NCBI GenBank assembly: GCA_019912665.1 | Contig: JAIOIE010000018.1 | Location: 412,590-476,589, forward strand | Reading direction: 5' to 3' | Source: Deltaproteobacteria bacterium | Lineage (GTDB): Bacteria; Desulfobacterota; GWC2-55-46 | DNA: 64,000 bases | Part shown: positions 18,175 through 26,394 of the stretch, one piece after another | Position numbering within the stretch: the stretch's first letter is position 1 | Layout: each line of letters begins with the position of its first letter | Notes under the pieces: generated by a model | The model's database searches: none | Told to the model about the DNA's origin: nothing | What the model saw: only the letters and a program-made list of their open reading frames with translations | Position numbers and translations under genes: made by a program

Positions 18175-18795
18175 TTGAAACCTCTCCCCTCGAAAAAGCG
18201 CCACTTCGCCCTTTTCGCCATTCTCATTGCCCTTGCAATCGCGGGCTGCGGCGAAACACTCGACAGTCTTATCGACCCACGGGCGCAAAAGGTCAGCGCA
18301 AAACCCCCCCGCGAAGCTGAGACGGATTACTACGAGAAGTTCTATAAAGAGCTCGCTAAAAGGGCGGCAATCCGGAGGGGGACAAGCGAAATAGAGGCCT
18401 TGGACAGCCTGCCAAAGGACCCATCCGGGGAGGTCAACTGGACCGCCGCGGTCATGGGAGGATACATAACCCCAAGGGGCTCCATCGACCCCGAGGCGGA
18501 GGAGGAACCGATACTCGACCTGAATATATTCATAGAGGCGAAGGTCCCCCTCATGTTCAACGTCCTATTTCCCCATTCCATACACACTTACTGGCTGAGC
18601 TGCAACAACTGCCATCCCAAGATATTCATCCCCGAGGTCGGCGCAAACCCCATAACGATGGACGAGATATTCCAAGGCCAATGGTGCGGGAGGTGCCACG
18701 GCAAGGTCGCCTTCACCTTCTGGCCCAGGGACAACTGCGTAAGGTGCCATATAGTTAAAAAAGGCGAATCCCTTGAAAGGGAAAGGTGGAGGTAG
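18175..18795 (+). CDS. Triheme c-type cytochrome lipoprotein
   Basis: 206 residues with a TTG start. A signal peptide ends in a lipobox (IAGC, Cys25), so the protein is a lipoprotein. Three heme-binding motifs lie in the C-terminal third: CNNCH (143-147), CGRCH (171-175) and CVRCH (188-192). The PHSIHTYWLSCNNCHP region gives extra His for axial ligands. This arrangement is like cytochrome c7-type triheme domains that carry electrons in the periplasm. The heme-free middle (~30-130) is acidic and unrecognised. It is the first gene of the 18-30 kb redox locus. The ribosome site is weak, so the exact start is less certain than the identity. Confidence 0.8.
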   Translation: MKPLPSKKRHFALFAILIALAIAGCGETLDSLIDPRAQKVSAKPPREAETDYYEKFYKELAKRAAIRRGTSEIEALDSLPKDPSGEVNWTAAVMGGYITPRGSIDPEAEEEPILDLNIFIEAKVPLMFNVLFPHSIHTYWLSCNNCHPKIFIPEVGANPITMDEIFQGQWCGRCHGKVAFTFWPRDNCVRCHIVKKGESLERERWR

Positions 18796-18834
18796 TCACA
18801 ACCTGAATCGCGAGCGCGAAGAGGCCTAAACAGC

Positions 18835-18863
18835 TTGACTCATCGGATTCAGCTGTGTAATAT
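18835..18863 (+). promoter_or_regulatory. Putative promoter upstream of the NHL gene
   Basis: TTGACT (18835-18840), 17-base spacer, TAATAT (18858-18863). The leader to the ATG at 19134 is ~265 bases and contains the family B element. Nothing else is seen in the 18796-19133 gap. Confidence 0.45.
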
Positions 18864-18920
18864 ATCCCCTGCGGGCGGCATCGCAAAACACTTGAATATC
18901 TGCCGTATCTTTCAACTGGA

Positions 18921-19060
18921 GGCAACCTTTAGAAATTAGAGATCTTTTCCGCAATCAAGGAAGCCGGGAATAAATAGCGGAGCATATATGATAATATGTG
19001 AGCTTTTTATTCCCGTGATTACCCAGAGTCCGCGGAAAAGATCACTTTTTAGAGGTTGCC
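18921..19060. mobile_element. Family B MITE-like element, copy 2
   Basis: 140 bases, same length as copy 1. Termini are GGCAACCTTTA and AAGAGGTTGCC-like (one or two mismatches to the 11-bp repeat). The interior palindrome GGGAATAAAT...TTTTATTCCC is intact. It lies in the presumed 5' leader of the NHL gene. Confidence 0.85.
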
Positions 19061-19133
19061 TTGAACCGCCGCGGTCCTTGCGGCTACGGGCTATAGCAAC
19101 CCATAATCCTTTGAAAAGGAACGAGGAAGGCAA

Positions 19134-20192
19134 ATGAGCAGATTCGCAAGGAAGCTTCTTTTCGTTTTGGCCGGCGCAATAATCCTCTACGGGTGCGCGC
19201 CGAAAAACCCACATAGCGACATCGTCTGGCCCGAACCGCCGGACCAGCCCCGCATAAAATACGTAAAAACCCACAGGGGCACCGCGGATTTCTCCAAGGG
19301 CGGGGTCGCGGCCAGCCTGATCCTCGGAGAGGCCTCAGGGACGAACCTCAGCAAGCCCATGGGCGTGCACGTGGACAGGCACGGCAAAGTCTTCGTGACG
19401 GATACCGCCAGGTCGGACGTCTTCGTCTTCGATACCAAGAACTCGAAGGTGTACACCCTGGGAGACATGGGTATCAAGATGTTCTACAAGCCCATAAGCA
19501 TAGTGACCGACGACTCCGACAGGATGTTCGTATCCGACTCCCAGCTGGACACCGTGACCGCTCTCGCGCCCGACGGAAAGGTCATCCAGACGCTCAGGCC
19601 TGAAGTGCCTTTCCAGCAGCCTACGGGGCTTGCGGTCGACAACAACAAAAAAAGGCTCTACGTAATCGATACGCATACGCATGATATAAGGGTATTTGAT
19701 CTCGAGACACTCAAGCACATCGACACCATCGGAAAACGGGGCAAAGAGGAAGGCGAATTCAATTTCCCCTCCTACATAGCCGTGGACCAGACGACGAGCA
19801 ATATATACGTCGTCGACACCATGAACGGCAGGGTGCAGATATTCGATTCGGAAGGGAAGTTCATCAGGGCGTTCGGCCAGTTCGGGGACTCGCCAGGCAT
19901 GTTCGCACGGCCGAGGGGAGTGGCGGTCAGCAGCGAGGGGCACCTGTATGTGGTGGACGCGGCCTTCAATAACGTCCAGATATTCAATACCGAGGGCAGG
20001 ATCCTTCTGGGCTTTTCGGGATACGGAAGCGGCAGGGGCGCGATGATACTCCCTGCCGGCATAGCCATCGACAACGAGGACTATATATATGTCGTCGACT
20101 CATGGAACTCAAGGGTAACCGTATTCGAGTTCCTGGGTGAGAAATCAAAGGCAAGGGAAGCGGCTGCGGCGCAGTCAAAAAAGAAAAAGTAA
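19134..20192 (+). CDS. NHL-repeat beta-propeller lipoprotein
   Basis: 352 residues. It has a signal peptide with lipobox LYGC (Cys21), then a six-bladed NHL propeller from ~75 to ~335; the repeated unit is GVHVDRHGKVFVTDTARSDV-like, with recurring YVVDTxNxRVQIF. The C-terminus is Lys/Ala-rich (KSKAREAAAAQSKKKK). NHL propellers bind proteins, peptides or polymers and have no fixed reaction. Similar propellers accompany extracellular multiheme cytochromes in metal reducers, where an assembly role is suspected; that link is inference here. It has its own terminator, so it is transcribed separately from the five-heme cytochrome. Confidence 0.85.
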   Translation: MSRFARKLLFVLAGAIILYGCAPKNPHSDIVWPEPPDQPRIKYVKTHRGTADFSKGGVAASLILGEASGTNLSKPMGVHVDRHGKVFVTDTARSDVFVFDTKNSKVYTLGDMGIKMFYKPISIVTDDSDRMFVSDSQLDTVTALAPDGKVIQTLRPEVPFQQPTGLAVDNNKKRLYVIDTHTHDIRVFDLETLKHIDTIGKRGKEEGEFNFPSYIAVDQTTSNIYVVDTMNGRVQIFDSEGKFIRAFGQFGDSPGMFARPRGVAVSSEGHLYVVDAAFNNVQIFNTEGRILLGFSGYGSGRGAMILPAGIAIDNEDYIYVVDSWNSRVTVFEFLGEKSKAREAAAAQSKKKK

Positions 20193-20205
20193 TACAACCT
20201 CTCCG

Positions 20206-20236
20206 AAAGCCGCCCCAAATCGGGGCGGCTTTTTTT
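20206..20236 (+). terminator. Terminator after the NHL gene
   Basis: A 9-bp perfect stem (20208-20216 with 20222-20230), 5-base loop, seven T. Confidence 0.88.
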
Positions 20237-20312
20237 CAACTAGCTGATTTACCACGGAAAACCAAGGTACACCACCAAGCCTTCCTCGGATTAAATTCAG
20301 ATTAATTTTCCC

Positions 20313-20340
20313 TTGACAGCTTTTAATTTCGGGGTATAAT
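20313..20340 (+). promoter_or_regulatory. Strong sigma70-type promoter of the five-heme cytochrome
   Basis: Consensus TTGACA (20313-20318), 16-base spacer, consensus TATAAT (20335-20340). Start of transcription expected near 20347. The best promoter match in the window. Confidence 0.75.
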
Positions 20341-20346
20341 GGAGCT

Positions 20347-20450
20347 AACCTGAGTAGACCGGAGGCTCACGGAGGGCCTCCAAAAGTTTTGCCGGCGACG
20401 ATGCCGCAATACTGCCGATGACGGCGGACAGTATTGGCGGCCTTTTTTTT
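20347..20450 (+). promoter_or_regulatory. Structured leader ending in an attenuator-type terminator (candidate riboswitch)
   Basis: Between the promoter and the cytochrome lie three elements. The first is a 6-bp hairpin at 20361-20366/20376-20381. The second is TTGCCGGC (20389-20396), able to pair with GCCGCAA (20403-20409). The third is a terminator with stem 20403-20414/20429-20441 plus eight T. GCCGCAA belongs to both the second and the third structure, so they exclude each other, as in transcription attenuators. The GEMM-I consensus was looked for and not found, so the ligand or trigger is unknown. After the T-run, 53 bases lead to the ATG with AAAGGAG. Confidence 0.6.
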
Positions 20451-20503
20451 GGCTGCCACGGACGAGCTCAAAACTAACGAAAAACAATCAAAGGAGTAAG
20501 ATT

Positions 20504-21559
20504 ATGAAAAGGTTCACTCTCAGAAAAGCGCTCCTTACAGCCGCCGTCTTCACAGCCGCCGTCTGTACCGGAAGCATCGTCAGCGCGACCGACTTCACCA
20601 CCGACTTCCAGGCCGGCACCGCCGCAAACGGTATCGGTAAGTCCAGGCACAACATGGGAGCCTTGGGCGGTCCGATAGCCACCAGGCAGACGACCGAGAT
20701 ATGCGTATTCTGTCACACCCCTCACCATGCCAACGTTGACGGCTTCGCGGCTGGCGAGAAGGCTCCTCTCTGGAACAGGACCAACGCCGCTGCCGCCGAG
20801 ACCTTCACTCCTTATGGCACGACGGCTGCCGGCACCTCGATCGGCCAGCCCGGCGGCGCCTCGCTGGCCTGCCTTAGCTGCCACGACGGCGTAACCACCT
20901 TCGACAACCTCGTGAACGCGCCCGGCAAGGGTCTTGGCACCAACAAGGCTGCCTGGGGCTTCGGCATGGGTGTCTTCGACCAGGGCAACTTCAGGGGTGA
21001 GTCCACCGACCGCAACAACCTCGGTTGTACCTACGGCTGCCACGGCAACACGACCAACGAATATGCGGCAGTTGCCAAGAGCCAGATCGGCAGGCTCAAC
21101 ATCAGCACTGACCTCAGCAACGACCACCCGGTCTCCGTCGTATACTACGGCGCCGACCACGTCGATGGCGGAAGGGCGAGCCTCAGGGCCACCACCACTG
21201 ACATAGCCTCTATCGACCTCTACTCCGACGTATGGTCGACCACGAACGCGGCTGTCCAGGCCGGCGGCAACCTCCGCCAGAACAAGTGGGCGGTAGGCGG
21301 TTTCGTATCTGACACCGCGACCATCGGCGACCTCCTCAGGAACGACAAGGTCGAGTGCGTCAGCTGCCACGACCCGCACTTCAAGAACACCAGCTGGGAC
21401 GAGGTCAAGTCGACCTACCTCGAAGGCTACGAGGGTACCCAGAACTCCTGGTCCAACTGGTGCGGCAACAGCGGCGAAACCTGCACCGACGGTATGTTCC
21501 TCAGAAGGGTCGGCGGCAACACGGGTTCCGGCGTTTGCAAGACCTGCCACGAGAAGTAA
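20504..21559 (+). CDS. Five-heme secreted c-type cytochrome
   Basis: 351 residues with a signal peptide (cleavage near SIVSATD). Heme motifs are CVFCH (67-71), CLSCH (123-127), CTYGCH (175-180, a CxxxCH form), CVSCH (285-289) and CKTCH (345-349). CVFCHTPHH and CVSCHDPH resemble doubled-CxxCH domains. A Cys pair in the NWCGNSGETC segment could form a disulfide. The wide spacing and many Ala/Thr/Asn suggest an extended secreted electron carrier. It is expressed from its own strong promoter with an attenuator and terminator, and sits beside a propeller and a parvulin foldase. Whether it polymerises is unknown. Codon use appears uniformly strong (GCC, ACC, GGC), fitting high expression. Confidence 0.85.
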   Translation: MKRFTLRKALLTAAVFTAAVCTGSIVSATDFTTDFQAGTAANGIGKSRHNMGALGGPIATRQTTEICVFCHTPHHANVDGFAAGEKAPLWNRTNAAAAETFTPYGTTAAGTSIGQPGGASLACLSCHDGVTTFDNLVNAPGKGLGTNKAAWGFGMGVFDQGNFRGESTDRNNLGCTYGCHGNTTNEYAAVAKSQIGRLNISTDLSNDHPVSVVYYGADHVDGGRASLRATTTDIASIDLYSDVWSTTNAAVQAGGNLRQNKWAVGGFVSDTATIGDLLRNDKVECVSCHDPHFKNTSWDEVKSTYLEGYEGTQNSWSNWCGNSGETCTDGMFLRRVGGNTGSGVCKTCHEK

Positions 21560-21601
21560 GACAGCCCGCGTCTGAAAAGACGCTCTGTTGAGTATTGAAA
21601 A

Positions 21602-21632
21602 AAGGGCCGGCATATTGCCGGCCCTTTTTTTT
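21602..21632 (+). terminator. Terminator after the five-heme cytochrome
   Basis: An ~11-bp stem (21602-21612 with 21616-21626), 3-base loop and T-tract to 21632. Confidence 0.9.
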
Positions 21633-22031
21633 CAGCCTGTTCGCCCTCCCCGCCTGACATCCCGCCAGAATCAATCCTCTCCGCTCAAGTAAAGCCTTTA
21701 GGCACACGGTACTGGTAAGAGAGCGCCGAGTGCAGAATTGCGAGTAAGAATGGCCAGAGGCGGATGAAAGCGACTGAGGCGCCTGCAAAAAATCCGTAAA
21801 AGATTGCCTCGCTCGCCGCTATGATGCCCGAGTTCCTCGTTAAAAATTTTTAATATCCCGATAACCCCGGTTTTAAGCAAAAAAGGCTAAAATAGCCCTG
21901 CTCTATGCCATGCCGACCCGGGAGAAATATCGCGCCCGCATTCTCCGATTCCAAGTAGGGGCTTAAGGAGGCACCCGGAGGAAAATACGGCAGAACGCCT
22001 GAAAAATGTTTTATATTCCCGAGCTTTGTAT
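21633..22031. other. Intergenic region without a recognised gene
   Basis: About 400 bases between a terminator and the parvulin promoter. Short open frames exist on both strands, but none has a ribosome site or recognisable protein. Some stretches (GCACTCGGCGC-like, GGAGAAATATCGCGCCC) may be remnants. Confidence 0.5.
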
Positions 22032-22037
22032 TATAAT
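22032..22037 (+). promoter_or_regulatory. -10 element of the parvulin gene
   Basis: A consensus TATAAT 28 bases before the ATG at 22065, with ACGGAGG (22051-22057) as ribosome site. No clear -35 was found at 16-18 bases. Confidence 0.5.
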
Positions 22038-22064
22038 GCAACCCAACAAAACGGAGGTTTTTAT

Positions 22065-23090
22065 ATGACGCGTCCATTCATGGGTTTTCTATTAGCCTCA
22101 GTCTCCGCCGTACTTATCGCCTTCTCGCCGGCCGGAGCCCAACCCCAACAGAACTATCAGCTGCTCGGCCCTAACGACGCGGTGGCCAAGGTGAACGGAG
22201 TGTCAATCACCAAGGGGCAGCTCGAAGGGACCATGAACAACCTGCTCCCCTTTATGACCTATCACCAGTCGGTGTCAGACGAGCGCTACCTGAAGATCCA
22301 GAGGAAAGCGCTTAACACTTTGATCGAGACCGAGCTGATATACGATTTCGCGAAGAAGAACAAGCTGGACAAGATCGACAAGAAGGAGCTCGACAAGGCT
22401 GTCAACGATGCGAAAAAGAACGTGCCCAAGGGCGATAGCTTCGAAAAAGTGCTTAAAAGAAGCAACATGACCGTGAACGATCTGCGCGAAATGCTCAAAA
22501 AGGAGCGCGTGGTCACCAAGGTTTCGGCCGAAAAGAGGGACGAGTTCGGGAAGAAGGCGTCTGAAGCGGTTACCGAGGAGTTCCTGAGGGACTACTACAA
22601 CAAGAACAAAGAAAAATTCATGGAGCCAGAAAGGTTCCATTTAAGATCTATCCTCGTCAAGGCCGACCCCGGCGGCGGGGCGGTCGTCTGGAACGAGTCC
22701 AAGAGGAAGGCCGAGGAGATACTGAAACAAGCGAGGTCGGGCAAGGACTTTGCCAAGCTGGCCGAAGAGTTCTCCGAGGACCCTTACGCCAAATCCGGCG
22801 GGGACATGGGCTGGGCCCACGTGGGCAGCGTATTCGAGGAGATAGAGGAAGCGGTAGCGAGCGCGGAAGTTGGCAAGATAGTCGGCCCCGTGATGACCAT
22901 CCACGGATATCACCTTGTAAAGGTCGAGGGCCGCAAGCCCCCGGTCCAGAAAAAATTCGAAGATCTCGACCTTGACAAGCTGAATCATGAGCTGCGGGAA
23001 AAAGAGTACAAAAAGTACTGGAGCGAATGGATGAAAGGCGTCAAGGACGCCGCGAAGATCGAGTACGTGCTCGAATCCCTGAAAGAATAG
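22065..23090 (+). CDS. Periplasmic parvulin-type peptidyl-prolyl isomerase (SurA/PpiC-like)
   Basis: 341 residues from the ATG at 22065 (ACGGAGG upstream). A signal peptide ends near SPAGAQ. A SurA-like N-terminal helical chaperone domain follows (~40-190, starting with VAKVNGVSITKGQLE). A parvulin domain comes next (~205-305) with FHLRSILVK, FAKLAEEFSEDPYAKSGGDMGWA and GPVMTIHGYHLVKVEGRK. The C-terminus is Lys-rich and helical. It should fold exported proteins in the periplasm; the neighbouring cytochromes and the beta-barrel are plausible clients. Parvulin genes recur next to secreted cytochromes in metal reducers, so a dedicated foldase is a reasonable inference. Confidence 0.88.
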   Translation: MTRPFMGFLLASVSAVLIAFSPAGAQPQQNYQLLGPNDAVAKVNGVSITKGQLEGTMNNLLPFMTYHQSVSDERYLKIQRKALNTLIETELIYDFAKKNKLDKIDKKELDKAVNDAKKNVPKGDSFEKVLKRSNMTVNDLREMLKKERVVTKVSAEKRDEFGKKASEAVTEEFLRDYYNKNKEKFMEPERFHLRSILVKADPGGGAVVWNESKRKAEEILKQARSGKDFAKLAEEFSEDPYAKSGGDMGWAHVGSVFEEIEEAVASAEVGKIVGPVMTIHGYHLVKVEGRKPPVQKKFEDLDLDKLNHELREKEYKKYWSEWMKGVKDAAKIEYVLESLKE

Positions 23091-23243
23091 CTTGGGCCTC
23101 CAAGAGGCGCGGGTTACTTTTTACGAGAACTTAATCAAAACAGGGAGCGGCTTCGTTGCCGTCGGGTACGGTTCATCCGGTTCGACTCGAAGCTCTCTTT
23201 TGCTTCTTTCATTACCACCATCTGCATCGAAGGAACAGGACTT

Positions 23244-23744
23244 ATGAACGGGCTGGTAAACAGGAAATCCCGAGCTGGCGCGGGCTTTGCCGCGGCTGCG
23301 CTGGCAGTAGTTATCGCCGTGCTGGCCGGCTGCTCAGGTGGGGGAAGCCCCGCGCCTGAGGCCGATCTCAAAAAGCCCGCCAGGGCAAATCTCGCCCAGG
23401 GCAAGGATATCTATTTCAGGTATTGCCATTTCTGCCATGGCCGCACAGGCTACGGAGACGGCCCGGTCGGGATAGCGCTATCCCCGCATCCCGCGAACTT
23501 CGTCGAGGACCGGAAGCGTATGGCCAAGACCGATGATGAGATGTTCAAGTCCATAACCGAAGGCGTCCACAAGGACATCGGCGGAGAGGCCATGTCGATG
23601 CCGAGATGGCAGGAGATACTCACCGAAGAGGAAAGGTGGAACGTGCTCGCCTATATCAGGCACCTCGAAAAAGAGGGCCTCAAGGCCATGGAGGCAGAGG
23701 GCCGGGGCGCGTCCGCCGTTACGGAGGGCTCTGATGAGAAATAG
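23244..23744 (+). CDS. Monoheme cytochrome c lipoprotein
   Basis: 166 residues. The lipobox is LAGC (Cys30). A cytochrome c class I domain begins with the heme motif CHFCH (61-65). MSMPRW near residue 117 gives the axial Met, and the C-terminal helix is WNVLAYIRHLEK. The loop TGYGDGPVGIALSPHPANF is typical of membrane-anchored cytochromes that pass electrons to oxidases or reductases. The last 11 bases overlap the next gene, so the monoheme protein and the diheme-FGE fusion are translationally linked and may exchange electrons. Periplasmic, lipid-anchored. Confidence 0.88.
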   Translation: MNGLVNRKSRAGAGFAAAALAVVIAVLAGCSGGGSPAPEADLKKPARANLAQGKDIYFRYCHFCHGRTGYGDGPVGIALSPHPANFVEDRKRMAKTDDEMFKSITEGVHKDIGGEAMSMPRWQEILTEEERWNVLAYIRHLEKEGLKAMEAEGRGASAVTEGSDEK

Positions 23745-24750
23745 CTCCAAGGGTATCATAGCGGCGCTATTCCTGGTTTCCGCCACCGCAGGCGTGAACG
23801 GGCTCGCCGGGCAGTCTGGCGATTACGACCCTGTCACGGGCGAGCCTGACTGCACGAAATGCCATACGCCCGACAGGCGGTATTCGATAGACTACACCAG
23901 GGACGATTCCTGCGCCGAGTGCCACGGCCCCGGCCTGAGCGAAAGCTATATCGAGATGAACGAGAGGTACGGCTCGCCCCACGGCGCAGCCGAGGCGGAC
24001 AAGTACGCCAGGGCCGCGACGAAAGCGGAAAAGGAGAAGAAAGCCGCCGCTAAGGGCGCCTCGCCTGCGCCTGAGGGCATGGTCCTGGTGCCCGCAGGCG
24101 AGTTCACAATGGGCTCGAACGACTGGTGGCCGAAGAGCCAGCCCGAGCACAAGGTCCGGATGGACTCGTTCTATATCGACAGATACGAGGTCACCAACAA
24201 GCGGTTCAAGCGGTTTGTGGACGCAACGGGCCGCCCGCATCCGGAGCACTGGACCGGCGGACGCATACCCGAGGAAAAAGAAAACCACCCGGTCGTGTAC
24301 GTCAGCTGGGCCGATGCCGACGCCTTCTGCAAATGGGAGGGCAAAAGGCTCCCGACCGAGCAGGAATGGGAAAAGGCCGCAAGGGGCACGGACGGCAGGA
24401 CCTTCCCCTGGGGGGACAAATTCGACAGGAACAAGGGCAACACCCCACAGTACGGGAACGAGGACACCCTGCCTGTAGGAAGCTTCGAGGAGGGCAAGAG
24501 CCCGTACGGGATATACGACATGGCCGGCAACGCCTTTGAATGGACCGACAGCTGGTTCAAGCCCCATCCCGGCAACACGCACCCTGACGAGAACTACGGG
24601 GAGATATACAAGGTGCTGAAAGGCGGCTCATGGTACGACTGCACCTATTACAAGTGCGGCATCAGCGCCCCGGCCTTCAACAGGATATTTTTTCATACTC
24701 TGACGAGGAACAACAACTTTGGCTTCAGGTGCGCAAAAGACGCAAGATAG
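23734..24750 (+). CDS. Diheme cytochrome fused to a formylglycine-generating-enzyme-type domain
   Basis: 338 residues. A signal peptide is followed by a short diheme segment (CTKCH 40-44, CAECH 60-64), an Ala/Lys linker (~85-110), then an FGE/SUMF1 domain (~112-338) opening GMVLVPAGEFTMGS. The domain keeps RLPTEQEWEKAARG, PWGDKF, YDMAGNAFEW and the C-terminal GFRCA. In KGGSWYDCTYYKCG a Cys-x4-Cys pair (303, 308) falls where authentic FGE has its catalytic copper-binding Cys336/Cys341 (human numbering). So the catalytic pair seems kept, unlike in the second FGE-type gene downstream. FGE oxidises a Cys in sulfatases; no sulfatase is visible, so the substrate is open. The heme part could supply or remove electrons. 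Overlaps both neighbours. Confidence 0.85.
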   Translation: MRNSSKGIIAALFLVSATAGVNGLAGQSGDYDPVTGEPDCTKCHTPDRRYSIDYTRDDSCAECHGPGLSESYIEMNERYGSPHGAAEADKYARAATKAEKEKKAAAKGASPAPEGMVLVPAGEFTMGSNDWWPKSQPEHKVRMDSFYIDRYEVTNKRFKRFVDATGRPHPEHWTGGRIPEEKENHPVVYVSWADADAFCKWEGKRLPTEQEWEKAARGTDGRTFPWGDKFDRNKGNTPQYGNEDTLPVGSFEEGKSPYGIYDMAGNAFEWTDSWFKPHPGNTHPDENYGEIYKVLKGGSWYDCTYYKCGISAPAFNRIFFHTLTRNNNFGFRCAKDAR

Positions 24751-26341
24751 CGCCGGGGCATGGAGGGGTGCTGAGCGGAGCAGGGCTGCAATAGGGGCAT
24801 ACCTGGTCTTCACCGCCTTTTTAAGCGGCGCCATCGTGATGGTCATCGAGCTTCTCGGCTCCCGGATCATCGGCCCGCCGTTCGGAGTAAGCCTTTTCGT
24901 ATGGACGTCCCTCATAACCGTGGCCCTCGTCTCCCTGGCCATAGGATACTGGTTCGGCGGCAGGCTCGCAGACAGGAGGGCCAGCTGCGGTTCCCTCTTT
25001 GCGATAATACTGATTGCCGGCGTCTTCGTGCTCTCGATCCCGCTCATCAAGGGTCTCGTCATAGGAAAGGCCGTCTACCTCGGTCTCCGGGCCGGGTCGC
25101 TGGCGAGCTCAGCCATCCTTTTCGGCCCCCCCCTCTTTCTCCTCGGTATGGTAAGCCCGTATACCGTGAAGCTTTACATGCGCGAGGGCATGGGGGTCGG
25201 AAGGACGGTCGGCTGGCTCTATGCCGTTTCAACCTTCGGAAGCGTCACGGGAACGGTCCTTACGGGCTTTCTCCTCATCCCGAATCTCGGGGTCAATAAC
25301 ATTATTTATCTTTCCGCCTTCATCCTCTTCGGGATTTCCGCCGCCTACTGGGCGGTCTTCATGAGGAAACCGCTTGCGGTCGCCCTCATGGCCCTCCCGG
25401 CGGTCCTTTTTTTTGTCCCGGATGAGCTCCCTTCCGTCACGAGGCCGGACGGCACCAACGTCTCGGTCGTCATGAGCAAGGACAGCCCCTACGGGCAGAT
25501 AAAGGTCGTGGACTACTTCTACGGAGATACCAGGTACAGGGAGTTCCTGCTTGAGAATATAATCCAGGGCGCAATCGACGTCAAAACCGGCCTGCCGATA
25601 TCGAAATACACCTATTACGCCGAGCAGCTCGCGATTGCCTACCGGCCCGGCTCCGAACGGGCACTCGTGATAGGGCTGGGGAGCGGCATACTCCCCAAGA
25701 GGTTCAGCCGCTATGGCATCTCCACGGACGTGGTCGAGATAGACCAGGCCGTCATAGACACTGCCTCGAAGTACTTTTCATTCGACCCGGGAAAGCACAG
25801 GATATTCATCCAGGACGGGCGGTACTTCCTCAAATCTCCGGGAGATGATTACGACATCATCTTTCTCGATGCGTTCTCCGGGGACACCCCGCCAAGCCAC
25901 CTCGTGAGCATTGAATCATTCGAACTCATGAAAAAAAGACTCGCCGAGAACGGCGTGCTTCTTATCAATTTCATCGGTGAAAGCCGGACAGGGACGCACG
26001 AGGTCCCGTCCATGCTGAAGAGCACGCTCAAGCGCGTCTTTTCGCACGTGGACGTATATGCGTCCGCAGGATATTTTTCCGATACTCCGCAGATAGTCAA
26101 TCTCCTTTTCGCGGCTTACGACGGGAAAAGGGACATTGCCGGGTTCGTGCCCGAGGACGTCTTCCCGCCGTTCATGGAAGACCTGAAAGGCCTTTATTCC
26201 AGGAAAATACGGCTTGAAGATTCAAGCGGCATGCTTTTTACCGACGACCACAACCCTATCGATTTTTACGATCTGAATACAAGGGAGCGGTTTAGAGAGT
26301 CGATAATTTCAAGCACAGACAGTGCCGTTTTTATTTATTGA
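24719..26341 (+). CDS. Membrane-fused spermidine-synthase-like methyltransferase-fold protein
   Basis: 540 residues from a TTG that overlaps the previous gene by 32 bases; the first ATG would delete the first membrane helix. The N-terminal ~200 residues hold about seven to eight helices (FTAFLSGAIVMVIELLGSRIIGP start). The C-terminal ~300 residues are a spermidine-synthase/Rossmann domain with ALVIGLGSGILPKRF, VVEIDQAVI and DYDIIFLDAFSGD. Polyamine synthase residues are only partly present, so real spermidine synthesis is unlikely; these fused proteins are common next to redox or surface genes and are uncharacterised. The location between two FGE-type genes suggests that it modifies a small molecule or protein at the inner membrane. 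Confidence 0.78.
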   Translation: MASGAQKTQDSAGAWRGAERSRAAIGAYLVFTAFLSGAIVMVIELLGSRIIGPPFGVSLFVWTSLITVALVSLAIGYWFGGRLADRRASCGSLFAIILIAGVFVLSIPLIKGLVIGKAVYLGLRAGSLASSAILFGPPLFLLGMVSPYTVKLYMREGMGVGRTVGWLYAVSTFGSVTGTVLTGFLLIPNLGVNNIIYLSAFILFGISAAYWAVFMRKPLAVALMALPAVLFFVPDELPSVTRPDGTNVSVVMSKDSPYGQIKVVDYFYGDTRYREFLLENIIQGAIDVKTGLPISKYTYYAEQLAIAYRPGSERALVIGLGSGILPKRFSRYGISTDVVEIDQAVIDTASKYFSFDPGKHRIFIQDGRYFLKSPGDDYDIIFLDAFSGDTPPSHLVSIESFELMKKRLAENGVLLINFIGESRTGTHEVPSMLKSTLKRVFSHVDVYASAGYFSDTPQIVNLLFAAYDGKRDIAGFVPEDVFPPFMEDLKGLYSRKIRLEDSSGMLFTDDHNPIDFYDLNTRERFRESIISSTDSAVFIY

Positions 26342-26394
26342 TATTAAAACTCAGGGGGCCCAGAGCCGCCCTGTTTAACGCAAGGAGGCCATTG

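Noticed and set aside
20347-20450. GEMM-I (cyclic dinucleotide) riboswitch
   Set aside because: The conserved GEMM core and its A-rich junction are absent; kept only as an unclassified leader.
20474-21613. 379-residue frame opposite the five-heme cytochrome
   Set aside because: Val/Ala-rich shadow of a GC-rich gene with CxxCH motifs on the plus strand.
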